DNA of 64,000 nt. Origin: Phycisphaerae bacterium. GTDB taxonomy: Bacteria > Planctomycetota > Phycisphaerae > Sedimentisphaerales > Anaerobacaceae. Location: NCBI GenBank assembly GCA_012744475.1, contig JAAYBV010000031.1:62001-126000 (forward strand), read 5' to 3'. Under the pieces are notes generated by a model, which worked only from the letters and a program-made list of their open reading frames with translations, ran no database searches and was not told where the DNA came from. Every line of letters starts with the position of its first letter. The stretch's first letter is position 1. This document shows, piece after piece, positions 1 to 10,024 of this stretch. Made by a program: the position numbers and the translations under genes.

Positions 1-1101
<1,101 letters not shown>

Positions 1102-1223
1102 TCAAAAACCCCCCTGCGTAGGCGGCCTTTGAGTCCTGTCCGGTGCGCCGACCGGAGGCGGACCCGTCAGACGCGGGGCCTCTCTCCTCCTGTTGCGGCC
1201 CCGGGCGTATCAAAGGCAGTTGT

Positions 1224-2378
1224 TTATACAGATTTTTGTCCCGTCGAGCAACAAAAATTCCCAGCCGATGGCACTTCGCGCGAGCCTGTGGAACCTCCCC
1301 CTGCGCAGCCGTCAGGCGGGTCCGGCCTTCTTCCCGCACGCGCAACAGATGCTTTGACCACCGCATGGGCAGCAAGCAGCACCCCGGTGGCCACACCCAT
1401 TGCCATGGGGCTCCCATAGCGATTACGGCCGATGACCAGGACCGCCCAGCCATACAGAATCCATTGCACAAAGTAGACGGCAGTCACGTTGCGGCTCCAG
1501 AAGCTCAGCAGGCGCAAACCGGCCGAACCGGCCCGCCGTCTCGCCAGGAGTCGGCAGAAGGACAACCAGACCAGAACAAAGCCCACCGTGGCAACCTGTG
1601 CCCCAGGCCCGTCCTGAAAGTACTGCCCAAGGTCCAACTGCCCCTCCCGAGGAAGGAAGAATGTCGCGGCCCCGACAGCAAAGAACAACGCACCGACCGC
1701 GGCGCTACGGTGGGTCACCGTGCTTTGGCCTTCCTGCGCGAGCGCATAGGGGTTGTAGACCATCCCGGCGAGAGGATAGGCAACCCAAGGAAACAGGGGA
1801 AAGAACACATCGTCTCGGTTGCCCCACAGTGCATAGACTCCGGACGGCCCGCCCCAATGCCACAGCAAGGGGGAGACGAAGGCGACAGCCGCCGCGAGAA
1901 TCGCCCACACCCATCGAAACGGCAGATATCTCCTGAGCAACGTCAAAAGGACGAACGACAGCCCGGCCATTTGCAGGATGTCGACCGCCCAGAACGATGC
2001 GAGCGGTGAAGCCGGAACCGTTGCGGACGCAATCTCCGGCCCCGTGAAGAGCGAGGGCAGCGTCGAACGCAACAGATTCAACAAATACCCTAGGGCGATC
2101 AGCTTCAACCCCCGCCGCACGCCGCGTCCGATTTTCCGGTCGGGCCGACCGAGGAAGATCCCCATGATGAACAGGAAGACCGGCGCTGCCGGCGCGCCGC
2201 CGAGCAGAAGCACGATCTTGCCGAGGACCAAGCCCTCGCCCTGCCCGGTCGCGAACAGGAGCACTGCGTGCTGAAGGACCATGAAGACGATCGCCAGACC
2301 GCGCGCCAGATCGAGAAAGACCAGTCGCTCCCGAGGCCCGGTTCGGATTTCACCCATCGACCTCTGATTCTCACACAT
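1224..2378 (-). CDS. Polytopic membrane protein, HGSNAT/DUF1624-type acyltransferase-like
   Basis: A 384-residue integral membrane protein with about ten hydrophobic helices. The first helix carries DLARGLAIVFMVLQHAV, the signature of the heparan-alpha-glucosaminide N-acetyltransferase/DUF1624 and related acyltransferase families, which move acyl groups across the membrane onto sugars. The substrate here is unknown. Other helices are seen around IVLLLGGAPAAPVFLFIMGI, FWAVDILQMAGLSFVLLTLL and VTAVYFVQWILYGWAVLVIG. The C-terminal 30 residues are polar and low complexity. ATG 2378 is used; an internal ATG seven codons later (2357) has an AGAGG just upstream and is an alternative. The downstream nifJ is on the same strand. 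An acyltransferase-3 (OafA-like) assignment is the main alternative. Confidence 0.7.
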   Translation of the reverse strand: MCENQRSMGEIRTGPRERLVFLDLARGLAIVFMVLQHAVLLFATGQGEGLVLGKIVLLLGGAPAAPVFLFIMGIFLGRPDRKIGRGVRRGLKLIALGYLLNLLRSTLPSLFTGPEIASATVPASPLASFWAVDILQMAGLSFVLLTLLRRYLPFRWVWAILAAAVAFVSPLLWHWGGPSGVYALWGNRDDVFFPLFPWVAYPLAGMVYNPYALAQEGQSTVTHRSAAVGALFFAVGAATFFLPREGQLDLGQYFQDGPGAQVATVGFVLVWLSFCRLLARRRAGSAGLRLLSFWSRNVTAVYFVQWILYGWAVLVIGRNRYGSPMAMGVATGVLLAAHAVVKASVARAGRRPDPPDGCAGGGSTGSREVPSAGNFCCSTGQKSV

Positions 2379-2415
2379 CGCCGGCCCTGAAGCTCTCCGT
2401 CTGCGGTGGAACCGG

Positions 2416-2895
2416 TCAGTCGTCCAGTCCGAACAGATCGAGCCATTGTTCGGTCTCGCCGTCGGTCAGACCGTCCGCCTTCTCCTCCGGCTCCTTCGTA
2501 GTGCGTCGGCCGCGACGAAGCTCGCCGAGCACCTGGCTCCAGAACTGATCCGACTTGATCGTGCTCGCTTTCCTGGCACTGACCGCTTGCCGCAGCCGCC
2601 GATCGCTGCTGACCACCGTCAGCCGGCGCGGCGCGGTGCTGGCGGCGACCTTCTCTTCGATCACCGTGTCCGCGTCGCTGTGGAATCCGGAGAACGCCAC
2701 GCCCAGCCGGCCGACGGCGCCGAACTCGCTCTTGTCCGGCGGGCCGGCCCCATCGAAAACCACCTCCCCCTCCTCGCCCGTCAGAGCGAAATATCGCTCC
2801 AACGTCCGGCACAGTTGAATCTCATCCGCCACGTCGGACTTGTCGCGGGCCTCATGAATCGCCCACAGCAGATTCGTTCCATCAATGATAACCAT
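2416..2895 (-). CDS. NYN-domain (YacP/Rae1-like) ribonuclease-like protein
   Basis: A 159-residue protein that opens with MVIIDGTNLLWAIHEARD, the first acidic strand of the NYN (PIN-like) nuclease fold. VVFDGAGPPDKSE and LTVVSSDRRLRQAV follow, supplying the other conserved aspartates (D at VVFDG, D at SSDRRL). FHSDADTVIEE in the middle gives a further acidic pair. YacP/Rae1 proteins of this fold cleave RNA, some on ribosomes; the target here is unknown. The C-terminal 45 residues are charged and probably flexible. A GTG start at 2925 would add ten residues without homology, so ATG 2895 was chosen, although its ribosome-binding site is weak. The stop lies 37 bp upstream of the membrane protein start, so the two may share a transcript. 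Confidence 0.75.
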   Translation of the reverse strand: MVIIDGTNLLWAIHEARDKSDVADEIQLCRTLERYFALTGEEGEVVFDGAGPPDKSEFGAVGRLGVAFSGFHSDADTVIEEKVAASTAPRRLTVVSSDRRLRQAVSARKASTIKSDQFWSQVLGELRRGRRTTKEPEEKADGLTDGETEQWLDLFGLDD

Positions 2896-2967
2896 CGTTC
2901 GTTCCGACTGAGGTGCTGCGGACACCGCAAATTGCTATGATCGGCGTTCTTGTCTCGTCGAACGCCA

Positions 2968-3366
2968 TCATGAGAGCTCGGTCGCAAGATAGTCTGCGAC
3001 ACGGCGAACAAATTCGCGGACTTGAGGTAACCACACTTGAACCTGCGAGGCATCAAATCGGACGAAGTCCACGTAGTCGCCCTCCTGGCGCCGTTCGAAC
3101 ATGTCATGAAAGACCTTCGCTGTCTCTTTGTCTATCTTCCCAGCATGTACGAAGTGCTGGTTGAACAGAGTGCGGACGCCCGTATGTCTTGATGAGGACA
3201 AGCCTTCGCTCGCCAACAATGCCGAAACCGCGTAGAAGCAAGCGTAATAGAGCCGATTCACACGCGGATTCCAACGCCCTGCCCCTGCCAGGATGCTCGC
3301 GTCCTCGATGGATTCGGATGCTCTCTGGAGACGGTATGCGACGAGTTCTCTGTCTGATATCGTCAC
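2968..3366 (-). CDS. HEPN-domain protein, probable toxin of a HEPN/MNT pair
   Basis: A 132-residue all-helical HEPN protein. Helix 2-3 contains RVNRLYYACFYAVSALLASEG, typical of the PF05168 family. RTLFNQH (R65, H71) fits the R-x4-6-H ribonuclease motif of HEPN toxins. It starts at GTG 3366, overlapping the stop of the nucleotidyltransferase gene by four bases (GTGA), with a GAGGG ribosome-binding site inside the upstream gene. In HEPN/MNT systems the HEPN protein is an RNase toxin, and the MNT partner neutralises it by binding or by adding AMP to it. Gene order (MNT first) and translational coupling fit that model. Activity is inferred. Confidence 0.85.
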   Translation of the reverse strand: MTISDRELVAYRLQRASESIEDASILAGAGRWNPRVNRLYYACFYAVSALLASEGLSSSRHTGVRTLFNQHFVHAGKIDKETAKVFHDMFERRQEGDYVDFVRFDASQVQVWLPQVREFVRRVADYLATELS

Positions 3367-3677
3367 AGCACGATTCCCTCAAGCTCCACATTCCGATGGA
3401 ACGGAGTGTTGCGATAAGGCGGAGCCATCCACTGGTCACGGCTGCGGACGATCGAGCAGAGCACCTGCCCAGTCTCCCACTCGATCTCATAGAGCCGGTG
3501 TCGAATTCGGTCCACGCGTTCGTCTCCCACGGAACCTTCCACAAGAATGAGGAAATCCCAGTCTGAAAGAGGTGTCGAACTGCCGCGCGCACGAGACCCA
3601 TAGAGGATGATCTCCGCGTCGGGCTCGACGTCACTCACGGTACACTTGACCAGCTTCAACAGGGCATCACGTTCCAT
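3363..3677 (-). CDS. MNT-type nucleotidyltransferase, probable antitoxin
   Basis: A 104-residue minimal nucleotidyltransferase. The catalytic motif GSRARGSSTPLSDWDFLILV contains GS-x10-DxD, the nucleotide- and metal-binding signature of the pol-beta superfamily. ATG 3677 is chosen because the fold begins just after it (MERDALLKLVK) and because the upstream in-frame extension to 3761 looks non-coding. Only a poor ribosome-binding site precedes the ATG. A TATAAT at 3685-3690 on the same strand would place the transcript start at the ATG, so a leaderless message is possible. It overlaps the HEPN gene by four bases. In known pairs the MNT partner silences the HEPN toxin by binding it or by AMPylation. 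Confidence 0.85.
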   Translation of the reverse strand: MERDALLKLVKCTVSDVEPDAEIILYGSRARGSSTPLSDWDFLILVEGSVGDERVDRIRHRLYEIEWETGQVLCSIVRSRDQWMAPPYRNTPFHRNVELEGIVL

Positions 3678-3684
3678 GCTCAAT

Positions 3685-3690
3685 ATTATA
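3685..3690 (-). promoter_or_regulatory. Candidate -10 box for the MNT-HEPN unit
   Basis: A perfect TATAAT lies eight bases upstream of the MNT start codon, which would give a nearly leaderless transcript. No convincing -35 box was found at 16-18 bp, so the call is weak. Confidence 0.25.
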
Positions 3691-3799
3691 GTCCAAGTCC
3701 TCGCCGCCCCCAAGCCCTTCTGCGCGGCGTGCGCCAGCCCAATAGCGGTTTGCCTGATCACGAGGGTCTTGGCCCGCAGAGAAAGCGGTTTCCCCTGTG

Positions 3800-5092
3800 T
3801 CAGTCGGCTTCGAAGCGGAGCTCGCCTCCGACGAGGGTCTTATCGACCTTGCCGCGGAGCTTCCAGCCGTGATAGGGGCAGTTGCGGCTCTTGGAGACGA
3901 ACTTGTTGACGTCCACCACCCACTCGGCATCGGGATCGATGATCGTCACATCGCCCTGGCGGCCCCGGCCCAACGTGCCCTTGTCGATCCCAATGATCCG
4001 GGCGGGGTTCAAGGTCATCAGACGGATCAGGCCGGGCCAGTCGAGAATCTTCGGATCGATCAACGCCTTGACGTACAATCCCAACGCACACTCGATGCTG
4101 GCGATCCCGAACGGCGCCGCCAGGAACTCCAGCTCCTTCTCGCTTTGCAGGTGCGGCGCGTGGTCCGTCGCCAGCGCATCGACCAGACCGTCGGCAATCG
4201 CCCCTTTGAGCGCATCGACGTCCTTCTTGCTCCGCAACGGCGGATTGACCTTGTAGTTTGTGTCGTACTCGGCGCACATCTCCTCGGTCAGCAGCAGGTG
4301 GTGCGGCGTCACCTCGCACGTCACCGGCAGCGAATCTTTCTTCGCCTGTCGAATCAGCTCCACCGAGCCGGCGGTGGAGATGTGCTGCGCGTGGTAGCGG
4401 ACGCCCGTCTTGCGAATCAGTTGGATATCACGCCACAGCATGCTCTCCTCGGCCAGGGCATCCATCCCGGGCAGGCCCAGGATTGTCGAGTAGTACCCCG
4501 CGTTCATAACCCCCTGCCCAACTATCCGGTCATCTTGGCAGTGCTGGGCGACCACACGGTCGAACATCCTGGCGTATTTGAGGGCCCGCAGCATGACGGA
4601 CACATCCTGCACGCCGTGACCGTCGTCGGTGAAACCCCTGGCGCCCGCCTCGGCCATCATGCCCATCTCGGCCAGCTCGACGCCCTCTCGCTTCTTGGTG
4701 ATCGCGCCCATCGCGTAGACGTGGGTCTTCCGCGCCTGGCGTCCCTTGCGGTGGACATATTCGATGTCGGTCTCGTTCTCGATGGTAGGGTTGGTGTTGG
4801 GCATACAGACAACCGAGGTGAACCCGGCGGCCACCGCCGCGGCCGAACCACTGGCGATGGTCTCCTCTTCCTCGTCGCCCGGCTCGCGGAAATGCACGTG
4901 GATGTCGATCAGGCCGGGAGTGACGAGCTTGCCCGTCGCATCGATGACCCGCTCGACCGATTTGGCGACGGCGCCGTTGAAACGGCCGATCTCCGCGATC
5001 TTGCCGTCGAGAATGAGCACGTCGCAGACCTCGTCGAGATTGTTGGCCGGGTCGATCACCCGTCCGTTCTTGATCAGCACATGGTCAACCAT
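3800..5092 (-). CDS. pyrC: Dihydroorotase, class I
   Basis: A 430-residue amidohydrolase that closes carbamoyl-aspartate to dihydroorotate, step three of pyrimidine synthesis. Seen: the metal motif IDIHVHFREPG (H65, H67), TSVVCMPNTNPT, the substrate loop GARGFTDDG, HCQDD, AQHIST, EVTPHHLLLT, and the metal aspartate segment ALATDHAPH. Length and motifs match the long bacterial class I enzymes, and no ligand is missing. ATG 5092 has AGGTG five bases upstream. It stands apart from pyrR-pyrB (about 7 kb away, other strand), so the pyr genes are split in this genome. About 120 bp separate its stop from the MNT start on the same strand. Confidence 0.96.
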   Translation of the reverse strand: MVDHVLIKNGRVIDPANNLDEVCDVLILDGKIAEIGRFNGAVAKSVERVIDATGKLVTPGLIDIHVHFREPGDEEEETIASGSAAAVAAGFTSVVCMPNTNPTIENETDIEYVHRKGRQARKTHVYAMGAITKKREGVELAEMGMMAEAGARGFTDDGHGVQDVSVMLRALKYARMFDRVVAQHCQDDRIVGQGVMNAGYYSTILGLPGMDALAEESMLWRDIQLIRKTGVRYHAQHISTAGSVELIRQAKKDSLPVTCEVTPHHLLLTEEMCAEYDTNYKVNPPLRSKKDVDALKGAIADGLVDALATDHAPHLQSEKELEFLAAPFGIASIECALGLYVKALIDPKILDWPGLIRLMTLNPARIIGIDKGTLGRGRQGDVTIIDPDAEWVVDVNKFVSKSRNCPYHGWKLRGKVDKTLVGGELRFEAD

Positions 5093-5412
5093 AGCGCACC
5101 TGTACCTTCACCAGCCCCGAAACGACAGAATCGTCACCCCCGCGATGGTCCGCACGCGCCGTTGGTAGTGTGCCCGCAGGGGCATGCGTATACCTGAGAA
5201 GCAGCGCCCTGCGGCGCCACTGCGAACAACGATGTCGTCGGCGTCATCCATCCACGAACTCTTCACATCCGTGCGAGCGCCCGTAGTCATACCCGAAACA
5301 AAGGAAGAAGAAAAGAGGTTTTTGCCGTGTGGCAGCCTCAAGTCCGAAGGACTTGGGGATGGTTCCCGGCATTGGCGAGCCTCCAATCGATGCGGCAGTC
5401 CGGCGGGCAGGT
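5093..5412. other. Intergenic region between pyrC and the Hsp70-like gene
   Basis: About 320 bp without a supported gene. It should carry the pyrC promoter and the end of the Hsp70-like unit. The only structure recognised is copy 1 of the dispersed hairpin repeat (5329-5362). Short open frames here have no coding character. Confidence 0.6.
5329..5362 (+). repeat. Dispersed hairpin repeat, copy 1
   Basis: A 34-bp element that begins GTGGCAGCCTCAA and ends TTGGGGATGG. The bases between form a perfect stem, AAGTCC-gaa-GGACTT. Two more copies with the same ends but different stems lie at 53593-53634 and 53682-53722 (the last inverted). It sits between genes, just past the end of the Hsp70-like unit. 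Confidence 0.75.
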
Positions 5413-7392
5413 CTATAGTTGGGCAATCTCGGAGAGGCCTTCGATCTGGGCCTCGGTGATCTCGCGAATCCGCGTCTCCATCCGGTCCTGGAGGCCGGCG
5501 GTCTCGCGGCGGAGCGTCTCTTCGAGCCGGGACTTGAACTGCTGGCGGGCCTTGGCAGTTCGCGACGGCGTCATGACGGTCTTGATGACCCACGCTGGGG
5601 CGTTCCAGTTGTCGGCCAACTCTCTGGCCTTGGTCTTGCCGTAACGGACCGCCAGAAACGCGGCCACGGCGCTGAGCAGCGCCCCGGCCAGTAGCCCGAC
5701 CGGCCCGGTCGCCACGAGGGCCGTGCCCGCCCCGCCGCAGACCATCGCGCCGACGCTGGTCGCCAGGCCCACCACGAACCAGCCGACCGTCTCCATGATT
5801 CCGCCATAGAGGTCCGGCGTCTCCGGACCGATCACGTCGCCCTGCACAGACACAAACCGGCCGTCCCCGACCGGCTTGTCGCCCACGCTCAGACCATAGG
5901 AACCAAACCAGTCGGCCAGCAGCTCGTTGAGCTGCCCGGGCAAGCCCAGACTCAACGTTCGCATCCGCCCCTCGATGATCTCCCTCAGCCGGTCCTCATC
6001 GGCCTTGACGTTCGCGGAAATCGTCTCGCGCAGGGCGCTCACCGAACCCCCCTTGTCTCGAAAGTCCTCCAGAACCGGCCGAATCGACTTGTCGAAGACT
6101 TCCGACGTCACATCCGTGGCGACATCGGAGATGTACATGCCGGTCACACGCTCGACAAGGGGACGGACCCGGTTGCGGCAGAATTGCGGAAGGTCTGCCC
6201 GCAGCGTCTCGCGCGTTCGCTCGAACTGCCTCTGCAAGGCCGGCAGGATCGCCAGTCCCTGCGCGATCACGGCGTAGGGCCGGTCACTCCGAAGCAGGCG
6301 CGATGGATCGACGCCCAGCGTCTCGGCAATGACGTCGGCGACGAAAGGCCACTGGCTGCTGCCCCCGGCCAGGACCACCAGGCTGATGTCGCCGCCCCGG
6401 ACGGCCTCGTCGGAGAATCCCTGGACGAGAGATCGCCGGAACCATTCGACCAGATCGATAGGCTCCTCGCGCTGCGTCACGCTGCGGCACCGCACGCCCA
6501 TGCCCTGGAGATGGCTCACGAGGGTCGGGCTCGGCATGTAGTGGCTCGCCCGTTCCATGAAGGCAGGCCAGTCCATGCCCCGCAGGCTGCCGCACCGACC
6601 GACGGACTTGTTGACGACCTCGGAGCGATCCCGCGCCATCGTCAGCGAGAAGAACTCTTTGACCTCGCGACACAGATACGAATGAACGTAGTAGGCGTCG
6701 CCCATTTCCTGGAGCTCCCGCAGAACGCCGGGGTTCTGTTCGCAGAACCACTGGAAGAACAGGTCGTCGAACAAGCGTCCGCCCAGCTCCATGTCGCCCC
6801 AGGAGCACGTGACACGCAGGCTCTGCAGAAAAGCGAAATCACAGGTGCCGCCGCCGAAATCGACGACGAGAATCCCCCGCTGCGCTTCCTCGGGCGAGAA
6901 GTCCTTGCGCCACAGGTGGTAGAGCAACGCCCCCTTGGGTTCGTCGAGCAGGCGGACCTGGCCGTACCCGGCCTTACGGGCAATCTCCGTGAGCGTCGTG
7001 CGGAAATCGCCCTGCGACTCGCTGGGCATCCCGAAGATCACATGCTGCTGGGCCGGATCCATCGCGATGTGCTGGCGCTGGGCTTGGGCAATCACGGTGC
7101 GAAGGAAATCGGCGGCGGTTTCGGCCGCCTCGGCGCTCTGGGCGATGTCAGGCTTGAACTGCGTGCACAGACGGTACTGCCTGCGCTCCTGGGCGGAGGC
7201 CTCTCCGAACTCGTGCAGCGCCGCCTCGCCGACGAGGGGCTCGCGGTCGCCGCGATAGAGGATGGCGGTTGGCAAGCCGTCCCGCCCGGAGCCGAAATCC
7301 ACGCCGACCGGCGCGATCTGATCGGCCGGACACTTACAGTAGTAAGAGTTCGTGGTCCCGAAGTCGATGGATAGAACGCCGTTATTGTTCAT
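5413..7392 (-). CDS. Membrane-anchored Hsp70-family ATPase
   Basis: A 659-residue protein with an actin/Hsp70-type ATPase domain: phosphate 1 loop IDFGTTNSYY (residues 9-18), phosphate 2 loop VVDFGGGTCDFAF (about 176-188) and adenosine motif VVLAGGSSQWPFV (about 336-348). After residue 400 the usual DnaK substrate-binding beta-sandwich is not recognisable. Instead there is a helical, charged region, then two hydrophobic helices at about 534-590 (WFVVGLATSVGAMVCGGAGT and GLLAGALLSAVAAFLAV), then an Arg-rich amphipathic tail. So it is a chaperone-like ATPase tethered to the membrane, of unknown client. It starts one base after the stop of the upstream membrane protein, so the two are certainly co-transcribed and probably act together. 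Confidence 0.85.
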   Translation of the reverse strand: MNNNGVLSIDFGTTNSYYCKCPADQIAPVGVDFGSGRDGLPTAILYRGDREPLVGEAALHEFGEASAQERRQYRLCTQFKPDIAQSAEAAETAADFLRTVIAQAQRQHIAMDPAQQHVIFGMPSESQGDFRTTLTEIARKAGYGQVRLLDEPKGALLYHLWRKDFSPEEAQRGILVVDFGGGTCDFAFLQSLRVTCSWGDMELGGRLFDDLFFQWFCEQNPGVLRELQEMGDAYYVHSYLCREVKEFFSLTMARDRSEVVNKSVGRCGSLRGMDWPAFMERASHYMPSPTLVSHLQGMGVRCRSVTQREEPIDLVEWFRRSLVQGFSDEAVRGGDISLVVLAGGSSQWPFVADVIAETLGVDPSRLLRSDRPYAVIAQGLAILPALQRQFERTRETLRADLPQFCRNRVRPLVERVTGMYISDVATDVTSEVFDKSIRPVLEDFRDKGGSVSALRETISANVKADEDRLREIIEGRMRTLSLGLPGQLNELLADWFGSYGLSVGDKPVGDGRFVSVQGDVIGPETPDLYGGIMETVGWFVVGLATSVGAMVCGGAGTALVATGPVGLLAGALLSAVAAFLAVRYGKTKARELADNWNAPAWVIKTVMTPSRTAKARQQFKSRLEETLRRETAGLQDRMETRIREITEAQIEGLSEIAQL

Positions 7393-7393
7393 G

Positions 7394-8380
7394 TCAGGCC
7401 GTCTCTCGTACCTTTCTGACCAGCCCGCGCTCGACCACCTTGCCCTCGAAAACGACCGGCGAGCGTTCGACGGTCACGCGGTCGCCCTCGACGATGTGAC
7501 CAAAAGTCTCGTATTTGGCGCCAAGCCCGCTGTTCCAGACGATCGTGTCCCGTGGTCGGTCGCGCTCGACGGAGAACAACGCCGGACCGTCAAGCCCCTC
7601 GAAGCCGTAGTTCTTGGCTTCCTGGATCAACTCGTCCGCTACCACCGGCAGCGACTCGGGCGGAGTCCCGTGCAGGGTGTAGATCAGCTTGCCGATCCGC
7701 TTGAAGGCGGCGTCTTTCTTCGTCGCAGGCTCCTGGCGCAAAGAGCCGTGCAGGCACAGCGTGGTCAGCGCCGGGATCGCCCAGTCCAGCCATTGCTCGA
7801 CACAGGCGCGCACGACCGCTTCGTGGTCCTTACGGGCCGGACCCGACAGAGACCTTGCATCCGACGACAAGCCGGGAAGCAGGCGCAGCAGCAGCCGCAG
7901 TCGCGACAGACGATGCACGAGGAGCACCGCCAGAAACGCGCCGGCCGGACCGCCCAACACCAACCCCAGATCGCGCATGTCATAGGCCCAGCGAAGCAGC
8001 GGCGCCAGGGTGAGCATCCCGACCGCCGCGCCAACCAACGCCGCCAGAGCGAGCGAGAAGACCTTTGTCTCGCGGCTGACCGGCGGACGCGGGATCCGCA
8101 AGGGCCTGGCGATCGCCTCGAAACCGAGCTTCAGGCCGGCCAGGGTCTGCTCGTCGAGCTCCCGCCCGCCGGTGACAATCGCCATTGTTTCGGCGCCGAA
8201 GAGATTGGCCCGCAGGACACCCAGCGCGCGGTCGCATGCCGCGTCGAAATCCCCGGTGGCCGCCGAGCCGCCCACACCCAGCGTGCGGAAGTACTCCTTC
8301 ACGGCGGTCCTGGTCGTCTCGCGGCGCGGGGCGCCCGTCGCGGCGCACACCCTGGAGATCTCCTCTTGGATATCGAGCAT
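7394..8380 (-). CDS. Membrane protein, partner of the Hsp70-like ATPase
   Basis: A 328-residue protein with no confident family. Residues 1-100 are soluble and helical. Two hydrophobic segments follow at about 104-158 (VFSLALAALVGAAVGMLTLA; LGLVLGGPAGAFLAVLLVH), then a soluble C-terminal half. Its end, VVFEGKVVERGLVRKV, resembles the C-terminal beta strands seen in GrpE-like exchange factors, but this is a weak similarity. It is the first gene of a two-gene unit with the Hsp70-like ATPase (one-base gap), which suggests a cochaperone or exchange-factor role at the membrane. That role is inferred from position, not demonstrated. ATG 8380 was used; an AGGA lies about twelve bases upstream. Confidence 0.7.
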   Translation of the reverse strand: MLDIQEEISRVCAATGAPRRETTRTAVKEYFRTLGVGGSAATGDFDAACDRALGVLRANLFGAETMAIVTGGRELDEQTLAGLKLGFEAIARPLRIPRPPVSRETKVFSLALAALVGAAVGMLTLAPLLRWAYDMRDLGLVLGGPAGAFLAVLLVHRLSRLRLLLRLLPGLSSDARSLSGPARKDHEAVVRACVEQWLDWAIPALTTLCLHGSLRQEPATKKDAAFKRIGKLIYTLHGTPPESLPVVADELIQEAKNYGFEGLDGPALFSVERDRPRDTIVWNSGLGAKYETFGHIVEGDRVTVERSPVVFEGKVVERGLVRKVRETA

Positions 8381-8526
8381 AAGACCAGCATCCTCGCGCC
8401 ACAGCCGGCACGCGACGTGAATTCTACACCGACAAACACCTGATTGACGCGCGCCATTCTACGGGATTAGACGCACAATGCCACAGGAAATTGCAGGTCA
8501 GGCTTTCGATGAGAGATGGGAAGGGC

Positions 8527-9963
8527 CTACGGCAGCGGGTCGGCGGCCGGGTCGAATGGGTCACCGCACGCAAGCCATTCACTCAGCAGGATCGCCAGAT
8601 CGGCGAAGTCGACGCAGCAGTCCCCGTTCAGGTCGCCCTGGAACTTCTGGAGACACCGGGAAATCGAGAACGGCCTGTCGCTGACGTCACAGACCTGCGG
8701 ACGGCTCCCATCGCGGACACGGAGTAGACACGTTTCCGAGTCGACCGCCGGAACCGTCCACTCGTACGCGCCTGAGCCGGCGACTTGATCGACGAACGTC
8801 CATGTCGCCCCGCCGTTGGCGGAGTACTCGATAACCACCTCGCCGATGCCGGCCCCGCCAACGGTCTGCCACTGCACCGTGCATGGTTGCGAAGCGGCGA
8901 GCCGTTGGGCTCCATTGGGATACAGCACAACCGGCCTGGGCTCAACCGTATACCCCCACACCTCCACTGGCACGTAGGGCGAAAGCAGCAAGGGATCGCC
9001 GCCCCTGCGCTCCATCCAGGTCAAAGTGACGTCCGGGCCGTCGACGGCGACCAGGATGTACCCGTAGCTTGTGACGTGAAAGAGCTGCCGAGGAACGAAG
9101 TAGCTGTTGTCGCCCCGGTAAGGCGGCTCCCACGTGTAGAATGGAGCCCCAGCGGTCGCGATGATCAACTGGTGAACGTCGTTGTCCGGCACGCCGTCGC
9201 GGTCATCCACCGCGCCGTGATCGTAGTAATGATCGTGGCCGCAGAAGTACGTGCGCCCGCCCGCGTGTTGGATGCTCTCCCAGAAGGCGTCACGCCGGGC
9301 AGGATACGCGTCGAGACAGTCATAATGATAGGTCCGAAAGGCCGGCTCGTGCCCGAAGACGAACACGTGAGGCTGCGTGTTCCGGCCGAGCCTCTCGTCC
9401 AGCCAGCTCTGGTTGACGCTGTGGACAAACCGATGCCGGAGCCCCCCATACTGGTCGAGCGCCACGATCAGCGCGTTCTTGTGCTCGAACGCGTAGGTCA
9501 TGTGCTCCTCGCCCGCGGGACTGTCGTCGGGCAGCATCAGCTCCGAATGGAGGCTGTTGCCGAACACGCGCAGCCAGCGAAGCGATTGGTTGTCGCTCGG
9601 GTCGGGTTCGACCCCAGGCTCAAGGTCCCACACATCGCCGACTTCGTGATTGCCCCGGCAGACATAGACGGGAATCCCGGCGTCGTACACCGGTCGCATG
9701 ACGGCCACCCAGTTCCACAACTGCCGCTCGAACTGCTCGGAGGCAACTTGCATGCCATGGACCAGATCGCCCGGATAGAGCAGGAAGTCCACCCCCTGCC
9801 GCACAATCTCGGCCGCCAGCTCCGCCAGAACGGGCTCGTTGACTCCGGTCAGCGCGTGCCGGCTGTCGCAGGTCACGATGAAACGCCAGCGTTCAGCCCC
9901 TCGCGTCGCCGACGCGACGAGAAGACCGAACAGCAACACGCTCAGACATCTCGCAGCATTCAT
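8527..9963 (-). CDS. Secreted calcineurin-like metallophosphoesterase with dockerin repeat
   Basis: A 478-residue protein with a signal peptide (CLSVLLFGLLVASATRGAE). The phosphoesterase motifs appear in order: FIVTCDSRH, LLYPGDLVHG, VYVCRGNHEV, VFGHEPAF and YFCGHDHYYDH. All metal ligands of the superfamily seem present, so it should be an active hydrolase outside the cytoplasm, substrate unknown. A beta-sandwich region (about 350-440) follows. The C-terminus is a dockerin/EF-hand type segment, GDLNGDCCVDFADLAILLSEW, which in this group of bacteria probably serves surface attachment or calcium binding. ATG 9963 has no strong ribosome-binding site. The neighbouring subtilase-like gene has the same strand and the same type of C-terminus. 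Confidence 0.88.
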   Translation of the reverse strand: MNAARCLSVLLFGLLVASATRGAERWRFIVTCDSRHALTGVNEPVLAELAAEIVRQGVDFLLYPGDLVHGMQVASEQFERQLWNWVAVMRPVYDAGIPVYVCRGNHEVGDVWDLEPGVEPDPSDNQSLRWLRVFGNSLHSELMLPDDSPAGEEHMTYAFEHKNALIVALDQYGGLRHRFVHSVNQSWLDERLGRNTQPHVFVFGHEPAFRTYHYDCLDAYPARRDAFWESIQHAGGRTYFCGHDHYYDHGAVDDRDGVPDNDVHQLIIATAGAPFYTWEPPYRGDNSYFVPRQLFHVTSYGYILVAVDGPDVTLTWMERRGGDPLLLSPYVPVEVWGYTVEPRPVVLYPNGAQRLAASQPCTVQWQTVGGAGIGEVVIEYSANGGATWTFVDQVAGSGAYEWTVPAVDSETCLLRVRDGSRPQVCDVSDRPFSISRCLQKFQGDLNGDCCVDFADLAILLSEWLACGDPFDPAADPLP

Positions 9964-10024
9964 GGCTTGCGATGGCGGAGATATACTCCCCTGCCGACAA
10001 AGCTGTGGCCGTCATCGGAGACGA

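Noticed and set aside
3678-3761. Longer N-terminus for the MNT nucleotidyltransferase
   Set aside because: The added 28 residues have no similarity to the family, and the fold starts at ATG 3677.
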